NCBI GenBank assembly: GCA_027575765.1
Contig: JANBPT010000172.1
Location: forward strand, 1-62,134
Origin: Tieghemiomyces parasiticus
Lineage: Eukaryota > Kickxellomycota > Dimargaritomycetes > Dimargaritales > Dimargaritaceae
Length of the DNA: 62,134 bases
Reading direction: 5' to 3'
The position numbers and the translations under genes were made by a program. Shown here one piece after another: positions 54,831 to 62,134 of this stretch (positions within the stretch are counted from its first letter, which is position 1; each line of letters opens with the position of its first letter). The notes under the pieces were generated by a model. That model saw only the letters and a list, made by a program, of their open reading frames with translations. It made no database searches and was not told where the DNA came from.

Positions 54831-55577
54831 ATGTCGGCCCACCACCCGTTTGTCCACCCGTTCGGTATGCCGCGCATGGCAGCCTACGCGGCGGGTCTGA
54901 TACTATCTTTCATCGCCTTCGTCATGTGGTGTTACCTGGTCCACCTGTTCCATGACAGCTGGTACGGCTCCCCCAGCTCCTTTGATTTCGCGCTCTTCGC
55001 AGGCCTGTTCGCCGTGCTGACGGGTCTCCAGCTGGTCTTGAGTCCGTTTATCCATCACCGGGTGGGTAGCCGCGCCACGAGCAGTATGGTCCACCCCATC
55101 ACCGAGACTGCTCTGGTCGCCCTGGCTACCCTCTTTTGGTTCTGCGCGGCCGTCGCCACTGCCGCCTACGTGGGCGTGCCCCACTGTGTCTTCTCCTCCT
55201 GCCGCACCTCCCAGGCCGCCATCGCCTTCAGCTGGTTCAGCTTTATTGCCTTTGCGCTCGCCCTCGGCCTCCTGCTCCGCGACTGGTTCGTGCACCGCGG
55301 GAACCTGATCCACGTCCGCAACCCCGACGGGGTCGCGCCCGCCGCCCCCGCTGCTTACGGGGTCGAGAAGCCTGTCGAGGCCCAGCCCAATACCTCCGTT
55401 GCCGCTGACTCCGGAGTCGCTTCCCACCACGCCGAGCACAGTGTCGTGGTCGACCATCCGGCCGCCGTCCCGGCCCCACACGCTCCCCAGGATAGCCATG
55501 CTGTGCCTATGCCCGAAACCAGTCCGGATACCAGCCACATGACCATGCCCGAGCCCCGTCCCAACTACCAGGCCTAA
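54831..55577 (+). CDS. Four-pass membrane protein D with His/Pro-rich tail (MARVEL-like)
   Basis: Single-exon, 248 aa. Membrane segments at ~17-40, 51-73, 90-113 and 128-150. Segment 3 (HPITETALVALATLFWFCAA) and the LLLRDWF ending of segment 4 match protein B and E positions. The 3-4 loop carries C119 and C124, the same spacing as in protein C (C122, C127). The ~95-residue C-terminal tail is rich in His, Pro and Met (SHHAEHSVVVDHP; HAVPMPETSP), which could bind metal or proteins. Downstream are an AT-rich 3' region and no close neighbour. It is a membrane protein of unknown function, paralogous to B, C and E by pattern. Confidence 0.77.
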   Translation: MSAHHPFVHPFGMPRMAAYAAGLILSFIAFVMWCYLVHLFHDSWYGSPSSFDFALFAGLFAVLTGLQLVLSPFIHHRVGSRATSSMVHPITETALVALATLFWFCAAVATAAYVGVPHCVFSSCRTSQAAIAFSWFSFIAFALALGLLLRDWFVHRGNLIHVRNPDGVAPAAPAAYGVEKPVEAQPNTSVAADSGVASHHAEHSVVVDHPAAVPAPHAPQDSHAVPMPETSPDTSHMTMPEPRPNYQA

Positions 55578-57597
55578 GCAGCGCGGATACTGCTTTACCT
55601 CCTTTCTATTCGGCTGGCCAACCAGCGCTGCCCTGTGTATAGCGTGTATCGTCATCACCGCATGTTATTGTTCTATTCTCCACCTCTCCTTTTTTTTCCA
55701 TCATGTTACCACATTTTTATACTAAATATGCACCTTCATTGTCAGCGAGATATTGCCCTGACCCGACCGGGGCAAGTTGTATCGGGCGGCCGGATATTGG
55801 GAATTACCGGTTTGATGAAGGGCGTGTACAGTGTCACCATAGGTGTCTAACCTGCGCCTCATTGCGTGACACCATCTTGCTGCAACGGAGGGCCCAACGG
55901 GCACGCAGCCTAGATCCGTCGAGATGCCCTCACGGCGCCAAGCCCCGTAGAGCAGCCTGGTCAAATGACCTCCGTCTTTTTCCGGGAAAGACGGATGGCG
56001 TGGGGAACCGTGGCGTTAATCAGACGACCCTACGTTTGTAGAAGAGGGTGAAGGAGTCGAATGTGGAAAGACAACCGCCCACGACTTTCCCCTGAAGCCA
56101 AGGCGGAAATGAATGTGGGGACTGTGGGGGGCAGCTTTACCTATGAGCACATACGTTAGTGACGGCACCAGATCTATATTTAGAGTGACGATGTAGAATG
56201 GCGGGTTTATGGCTGGCCTCATCTTTGGCTGCACTTGGCCACCAGGGCTCCACCCTGTCGCCGCCCGCGCTGGGTGTGGTATGCTGGGGGGGGGATACAC
56301 TAAAGCCATTATGTACTTTAACCGCAGTAATTGCGCTTGCTTGCCCGCCCACACCAACTTCTCGTAAGTCTCGCGGGTTGCCAAGGCCCTGGAGATCGAT
56401 GTATCCTCTTACTCACTGGCTTTATCTTTGCTTGCTGTAGACACCCTAGGCACGGGTGGTCGGAATATTGATTGTGCTCGAGTAAGAGATATGGTGACGC
56501 TAGCTCCATCGCCAGGGAGGTCGGGCCGCTATGTTGAAGCCGGCCTGTCTAAGGCAATGGGTGTAGATTGACCAGCCAGTGGGAGAAAAGGAGAGGGAGG
56601 CGGGATGGACATGATGGGCTGGTGGAATATTCTGAGAAGCGACCCGGGCTGCACTCCGTCCACGCTGCCGACAAGGGAGGCAGGCGGCCAGGTTGCGCGC
56701 ACGCATGCTCAAGGATATCCTCATCAGACGGCCGCCAATACGCGGTGGCGGGCCCATGCCAACGCGCACGAAGTAGGCCTCCGCCAATGTCTTTTTTTTA
56801 CATCTTACAAATTGTCCTTGCTGGAGTGCCAATCGACGAGGCCAAGGCACTCTGTTTCGTTGGCAGCCATTGGGCGACGGGGTCCGCCCACGAGTGCACC
56901 CCCGCCATACGCGTGCGTCTCCCTGGATCCGTCAAAACCAAGCGGATAGCTGAGCTGTGCGCGTTGTTTTAGCCGCATACAATCATCCCCGACCGGCCAG
57001 TCGCGGGCGCCTGCTCCTCGCAAACCTCATATCACCTCCATCCTTTTTGCCTGCCTTCCCCCCGCCCTCCATACCAGTTATCCGTCTTTCCCCGCCCCCC
57101 GCGAGCTTCTTTTCCTCCCGCCGCCAACCCCGTTTGTGTATTGTTGTGTGTCTGTGTGTTTTTTTACAGCTTGACTTGCTGGCGTTACCCCTTCAACCTG
57201 CATAGCCCATCTCCGTCTGCCATCTTCTTCTTCTACACAACCCGCTACCGCGGCCGAGCTTCCGACCCCACGACCTAGCCGACGCCACGTCCAGTAACGC
57301 GTTCGTCGTTCGCTTCCACCAGACTAGCGCATCTGCCTGGGCAGTAGACCCGAAACCGCACAAACTCTTGATGGTTACATCCGTGTCACCCGTTGTAGCC
57401 TAAACCCAGACCCCCCACCACTGGTACCACCCACGAGGTTTCGGACGGCCCGTGTCACTCTACACTTGACCACCGCCCGTGCGCCCTTTCGCCCCTTAAC
57501 CACTTGCTTCTCAGCTCCAGCAGTGATCCCCACTTGCCCCCTCCCTGATCCTGTCCCTACTTTCCTCTTACACACACACGCGCGTGCGCACCTAACC
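55578..57597. other. Intergenic between tetraspan genes D and E
   Basis: 2 kb. The first 200 bp are T-rich 3' UTR of gene D. A G9 tract lies at 56286-56294. From ~57020 the + strand is strongly C/T-rich leader of gene E, ending in a CA/CG run (57571-57590) right before its ATG. No gene found. Confidence 0.55.
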
Positions 57598-58353
57598 ATG
57601 GCCTTCGACCTCTCCGATAAGCAGAGCCGGCAGCTCCGCCGGGTTTTCCTGATGGTCGAGATGCTTTTCGCGTTCCTGACCCTGGTACTGGCTTCGGTGA
57701 CCGTCCACAAGTACTCAAGCGGGTCCTCGCTGCAGTGGTCGAGCCCGTCGCATAATTTCATTATCTTCACGGCCGCCTTCACCCTACTGGTCAGCCCCGC
57801 CACCCTGCTGGCCTATTGGGCTGTGGCCCGCGCCGACACGTCTGTGCCGTCGCCTGCCATCCGTTGGCTGGTCCTCCCGTCAGTTGAGACTATTCTGGCT
57901 GGCATCCTGCTGGCATTCTGGTTCTTTGGGTCCATCGCTATCGCCGTCACTACCAAGGCCAACAGCGACGCCTCCAGCAAGCTCTACACGGGCAGCCTTG
58001 ACGCCGCCCACATCGCCCGCGCCACTATCGCCTTCTCCTTTATCACCACCTTCGTCCACATGCTGATGGTATCCACCCTCTTGCGCGACATGTTTAAGCG
58101 CAACCGCCACACTCAGTACATGTTTACCAACATGGGCGTCGGCCCCGGCCCGCACCTCCGCCAGTCCTCTGCCTTCCTCGACGAGTCCAAGAGTGAGACC
58201 GCCGGGATCCCCGAGTACCGTCAAGACCCGGCCATGTCCTCCTCCAATCCCAGTATCGACCGCAGCCAGCAGAGCACCGCCGCCACCCGCCACGACCCCG
58301 AGACCCAGCCTATCCCGACCCACCCAGAAATTCTGCCTCACCAGATGCCTTAA
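57598..58353 (+). CDS. Four-pass membrane protein E (MARVEL-like)
   Basis: Single-exon, 251 aa, start context CTAACCATGG. The open frame extends 44 codons upstream (to 57466) but without an ATG, so the Met of MAFDLSDKQSRQLRR is used. Membrane segments at ~15-37, 52-76, 95-118 and 141-163. Segment 3 is VETILAGILLAFWFFGSIAI, with the FW core of its neighbours; segment 4 ends STLLRDMFKRNR, matching the RD charge cluster in B and D. The 3-4 loop is longer here (about 22 residues) and lacks cysteines. The tail (about 85 residues) is Ser/Pro/Gln-rich. An AATAAA lies 274 bp after the stop. Probable plasma- or vesicle-membrane protein; function unknown. Confidence 0.77.
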   Translation: MAFDLSDKQSRQLRRVFLMVEMLFAFLTLVLASVTVHKYSSGSSLQWSSPSHNFIIFTAAFTLLVSPATLLAYWAVARADTSVPSPAIRWLVLPSVETILAGILLAFWFFGSIAIAVTTKANSDASSKLYTGSLDAAHIARATIAFSFITTFVHMLMVSTLLRDMFKRNRHTQYMFTNMGVGPGPHLRQSSAFLDESKSETAGIPEYRQDPAMSSSNPSIDRSQQSTAATRHDPETQPIPTHPEILPHQMP

Positions 58354-58626
58354 AGCCCCCGGGTCCGTCTTAACTCTTCCTCAGTATCCGGGCCGGGCTA
58401 TTCAAGTAACCTTCCCCAGCCCTTTCTCCCTCTTCTTCCCTAAGACTATCCTTATTTTTCGCGCTGCTCGACAGGCCTTTCCTCGACTTAGCCCCGGCTG
58501 CTAGGCCTCTTCCCCCAGTTCTTTTATACCTCGTTACCGGATCTTCCCTCGCGACACGCTTAGCTCTGTAATACCATCACTGTCTTCTTGCACTTCATTC
58601 CCCTTTCATGGTTACTCACGAAACTC

Positions 58627-58632
58627 AATAAA
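58627..58632 (+). promoter_or_regulatory. Probable polyadenylation signal of tetraspan gene E
   Basis: Exact AATAAA, 274 bp after the gene E stop codon, after a C/T-rich 3' UTR. Confidence 0.55.
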
Positions 58633-59030
58633 GCCGCTTCCCTGACCTCCTCTACAGTGTTGATGGTCGTCGGCCCGCGAGATTAGGCTTATATCGCCCG
58701 CTCTTCGAACCGACCAGTACTGGTAGTGCTGACGCGTGCTTGACAGAAAATCATCAGTGGCTACGACCATTTATGTTTTGAAAAAAGAAACAAAGCAAAG
58801 CAAGCTGCATGCCACTCATGCCCCAGACCATGGCATACCGGTTCGTGTTACCACCTTTTTCTCATCCAACGTCCAAGTCTTAGCTCTGATCGCACGCGGC
58901 TGTCTCAAAAACATTCTGGCCACACCACCGTTGGAGCTCCAACCCTATACTCGGCCCTGAAAACGACCAGCATGAATAGGGGGCTAAACATTCCAGGGTC
59001 TCACCAGGGTCCATACGGTGTACACAACCA

Positions 59031-59036
59031 TTTATT
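59031..59036 (-). promoter_or_regulatory. Probable polyadenylation signal of the Yra1/ALYREF gene
   Basis: AATAAA on the minus strand, about 240 bp after the predicted stop. Confidence 0.5.
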
Positions 59037-59275
59037 CTGATTTAAAGTAAGACAACATTGTCGGCGCTGAAGACACCGTCCTCGTTCCTCAGGTGAGAGG
59101 CAAACGGCATCAAGTGATAGTGCGCAGTGGTAGTGGTAGGCCCAGCCTCGGTACAGTTTCGGGCGGGTAGCAAACGAGAAAGAAAACAAACAGTTGTCGG
59201 GATTGCTTCAACTGCGTGGTGGGTCCGAGAAAAAAAAAACCAACCGAACGGGGTTGGCCCGGTTTCATCGTCGGT

Positions 59276-60432
59276 TTACAAGATAACCTTAAAGGTCGTC
59301 GGCTTGACTTGGCGCGACTTGGAACCCGGGGTCACCGTCTTGCGCGTGGCGGTCGATTGGACGGAGCTAGGGGTGGGGACATGAATAAGGGGTTGCGGTG
59401 GTGGGCCAAGGGGGGTGGTAGCGTTAGGGGTAGAGGCAAATTAATTGCGGTAGCGACGGTATGGCTCACTACCTGTGAATGGTTCCACTGCAACTCGCTA
59501 GGACCTCCATACTGGCAGGCTCCGGCGCATGGGAGGGAACATTCGGCGCTCTGCTGTGCATCCGCGCGTCCGTATCCATGCGACAAGAAACGACCGGCCC
59601 ATAATTCGAGATACCTTAGAATAAAATAAAAAACCAACCGCCTCCATGGGTCGGACTTACCGTGAGGCCCCGGCGACAGTAACGTCACTGCTGGCGGTGA
59701 GCATCCGGACGCCTAGCTTGCGGCCGTCGGCCACTATGCCGTTCATTACGTTGACGGCACGGTTGGCCGACCCCCACTTGCCGTAGGTGATCTCGGCATC
59801 GCCGGAGGGGCGCCCGTCTTTACCGTAGATGAGACTGCACTTGACAATGCGCCCGAAGCGCCGGAACGAAGTGCGCAGGTCCTCAGTCGAGGCGGCAGGA
59901 TCGAGATTGGCGATACGGATGGTCTGTTCTACGACCGGTGAGCTGCCGCTGCTACCAACTACTGTCTGGGCTGCGCGGGCTGTGATACCCGAGCGCTGAC
60001 GCTCGCTACTACCCCCTGATTTGGCTACCCGGCCGGCCGCGGCTCCGCTGCCACCGCCTGAGCGCCGGGCACGGGGTTTACCCGCCGGTGAGGTCATCTT
60101 GTCGATAATCATGTCGGCCGTGGCGCTATCTCCGGAAGGACGCTGGAATGTACAGGTGGAGAGACGTGGGAGGCGGGCACCCATGGGGTTTGAAGGGTTG
60201 GCCAGTGTCGCTGTGGGTGAGCTTGTGGAAAGGGGGGGTTGCTTGGGCGTGTCAACCATTCCTCACGGCGCAGACAAATGAGGCAATGTCGGGGCGGTCA
60301 GGCTGAGGGAATGTCCTATATAATAGTTACCTTGGCGCTACGCGAGCCGGACGCCTTGCGGCTCTTCCGGTTTTTCTCCCGGGGGGTCTGCTTGACAATG
60401 TCGTCAAGATCCATATCTAGGTTGCTGGCCAT
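59276..60432 (-). CDS. YRA1: mRNA export factor of the Yra1/ALYREF (THO4) family, three exons
   Basis: Minus-strand exons 60432-60331, 60142-59661 and 59366-59276; introns 188 and 294 nt; product 224 aa (yeast Yra1 is 226). Exon 1 encodes MASNLDMDLDDIVKQTPREK, containing the DLDDIVK-type motif that binds the helicase Sub2/UAP56. Exon 2 has an Arg/Gly/Ser-rich spacer and an RRM at ~107-184 with RNP2 IRIANL and RNP1 SGDAEITY, plus FGRIVKCSLIYGKDGRPSG. The family loads mRNA onto the export receptor Mex67 as part of TREX in the nucleus. The third exon is chosen from acceptor ACCCCTAG in the right phase and gives a basic tail ending TTFKVIL; it lacks the usual C-terminal second UAP56-binding motif. 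Exons 1 and 2 are secure, exon 3 less so. Confidence 0.88.
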
Positions 60433-61310
60433 GGCGGATGGTGTTCTGGACGAGAAACGATGAAAGGAGATGATGCGGGAAAGCCTATAGGGAGGGCCTG
60501 GATGTAGAAAGCGGAGTCTAGGGATGCGTCGGAATTATGGGTCGAAGCCACAGAGGATGGCGCTGGCCGGACTACTGGCTGAGTGGCTTTTTTTTATGGA
60601 GTAACGCGCCCACCGCGGTTTTCCGAGAGAGGGGACGCGGTTTAGTAAGCGGCACGCGCTCACGGCCGATCCGATGTCTGCCTTACTTTGGTGTTAAAGG
60701 TGAAAATGACGGAGGTTGGAACCCCTCGCTGGCCACGTGACTGCGCCTTGGACGGAAAGGCTAAATACCCCCATCAGATATCAGTTGCGAACTGGTCATC
60801 GGGCGCGAGGCTTGTGTGGTGTCGCATTAGCTGGCCAAGCAGAATACGAACGGCGCCAGTTCGTGCCGACAGAGGGCGGGAGGGCCCGGGACTCGTAGCC
60901 GCCCGGCTTGGTCTATGGCGTAGGTCTCCGCGACCTGGTCAGGGGAGGGGTGGGCGCGCTGTGTGGGAGATTGAAGGTTGGCGTTGGCACACGAAGGAGC
61001 GCTGCAGCTTTTATACATACCCCGCCCTGCTGTCACGGAGCGGCCCGCCTTGTACAGCAAGGGACCGGTCCCGCTGTTGAGCCAAACAGAATGCCGTTGG
61101 TATTGCGCAGAGTGGGAACCCTGCGCCTCAGGCCGGTCACCACACGTCCTGACCGGGGTTGGCCAGTGAGCCCAAGCCAGGCAGAGGGGTCAAGACTTGG
61201 CATTTGCCTCTACCACAGTTCCCCACAGCGCGGATTCCCTATCGGTCCCTTGTATACCTTACCCCATCCCATCTACCTTCTTCCCCGCTCATTCGCCCAC
61301 ATTCATAGCC
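60433..61310. other. Divergent promoter between YRA1 and VPS29
   Basis: 878 bp between two starts on opposite strands. Purine-rich on + near YRA1 and C/T-rich near VPS29. No convincing gene; several overlapping frames of up to 168 codons lack motifs. Confidence 0.55.
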
Positions 61311-62134
61311 ATGGTGGTAAGTGGGCCCACATGTCGACGGACTCGCCAGGCGACATCGTGCCAACTCGTCCGGATGACCTAATGGCCTCGGTGGCTCTCT
61401 GGCGCATGGACTGACCCGCCCCCTCCATGGCACCCGTCACTGACCGCGCACCCTTTCCCCACCCTATCCTCGACTCCTCCGCTCCACCTGACTCCGTCTC
61501 GTCGCCCCGACGCTCACCGCTCAGCTCGTACTCGCCATCGGCGACCTCCACATCCCCCAGCGGTCCTTCAGCCTGCCGGCCAAGTTTCGCAAGCTCTTGG
61601 TAAGTTCACGGCCCGTCGGACCCCGGGCGGTCGGTATCGTCGAGGCGGCGGTCCAGTTTTTCCTCAAGTCCCGGCCTACACCTTACCCGTTCCCTGGCCT
61701 ACTTCTTTTTCATCCCCCACTTTTTCTCCCTATAAGGTCCCGGGCAAGATCCAACAAATCCTGTGTACGGGCAATGTCTGCGACCGGGAAACCTTTGAGT
61801 ACCTACGCAACATTGCCGGCGAGTTCCATGTGGTCAAGGGCGACTTTGACGAACCCACGGCCAGTTGGCCCGAGTCGAAAGTGGTGACCCACGGCAATAT
61901 TCGCATTGGCGTCATCCACGGCCACCAGATCATCCCTCACGGCGATACGGAAGCGTTAGCCATCGCCGCCCGCCAGATGGATGTAGACATTATCATCAGT
62001 GGCCACACCCACCGCTTCGAAACGTTCGAGTATGACGGAAAATTCTTTGTCAATCCCGGCAGCGCCACCGGGGCCTATAGTGCCACGGGTGCGGCCAGTG
62101 TCGTGCCTTCCTTCGTCCTCATGGATGTCCAGGA
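61311..62134 (+). CDS. VPS29: Retromer subunit VPS29 (3' end outside window)
   Basis: Exons 61311-61316 (only ATGGTG), 61525-61599, and 61737 onward past the window end; introns 208 and 137 nt. The visible 159 residues match VPS29 throughout: [90 protein letters not shown] and [13 protein letters not shown], ending SFVLMDVQ. The phosphoesterase-fold metal site motifs GDLH, GN, GHQ and GHTH are kept; in the family this fold serves as a protein-binding scaffold. VPS29 joins VPS35 and VPS26 in retromer, which returns cargo from endosomes to the Golgi. About 25 C-terminal residues are missing from the window. The two-codon first exon is inferred from the in-phase GTAAGT right after ATGGTG and gives the family N-terminus MVLVLAIGD. 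Confidence 0.95.

Larger units (their letters stand above)
58354..59275. other. Intergenic between convergent genes
   Basis: 0.9 kb with polyadenylation signals for both sides (58627-58632 +, 59031-59036 -). No gene. Confidence 0.6.

Noticed and set aside
1..62134. CRISPR arrays, bacterial operons or insertion sequences
   Set aside because: No regularly spaced direct repeats and no transposase-like frame; the spliced genes show this is eukaryotic nuclear DNA.
24564..62134. A trafficking gene cluster (PX, clathrin light chain, PIS1, VPS29)
   Set aside because: The genes are widely spaced, on both strands and mixed with unrelated genes; their nearness is most simply chance.

Overview
The window is nuclear DNA from a fungus. 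Genes carry GT-AG introns: I resolved 20, between 98 and 294 nt long, mostly with GTAAGT-type donors. Coding DNA is GC-rich. The proteins are fungal or opisthokont families: Gds1/APSES-type regulator, Nto1/BRPF, HSF-type factor, Rmp1/NEPRO, Ypt35-like PX protein, phosphatidylinositol synthase, clathrin light chain, Yra1/ALYREF, VPS29. Animal-like features (a BRPF protein with bromodomain and PWWP, a PHAF1/UPF0183 protein) together with GC-rich, moderately intron-bearing genes suggest an early-diverging lineage, perhaps in or near the zoopagomycete fungi. That placement is inference and was not tested.

Layout. 1-16 kb is gene-rich: the C-terminal end of a RhoGAP protein, an AANAT-like acetyltransferase divergent from an unknown two-exon gene, a 1219-aa two-domain DNA-binding protein, a four-exon PHAF1 homologue, and a CBM21 targeting subunit of protein phosphatase 1. 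16-37 kb is gene-poor, with only a PX-domain gene, an HSF-type gene and an Rmp1/NEPRO gene separated by 2.6-7.6 kb stretches in which I find no gene. 37-45 kb is compact again: a small secreted protein, clathrin light chain, a seven-exon PIS1 and a BRPF/Nto1 gene. 45-58.5 kb holds five intronless genes for four-pass, MARVEL-like membrane proteins plus a decayed sixth fragment. The window ends with Yra1/ALYREF and a 3'-truncated VPS29.

How the genes relate. Most neighbours look like independent housekeeping genes. Several act in membrane identity and traffic (PX, PIS1, clathrin light chain, VPS29, PHAF1), but nothing in the sequence shows that they are co-regulated. The coherent local unit is the tetraspan cluster: four of its five genes share a Trp-containing third membrane segment, all have different cytosolic tails, and three to four are on the same strand. 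It looks like a family made by tandem duplication and is the best candidate here for an undescribed system.

About 35% of the window is coding. Intergenic DNA is closer to even base composition and is dotted with pure C or G tracts of 8-12 nt.
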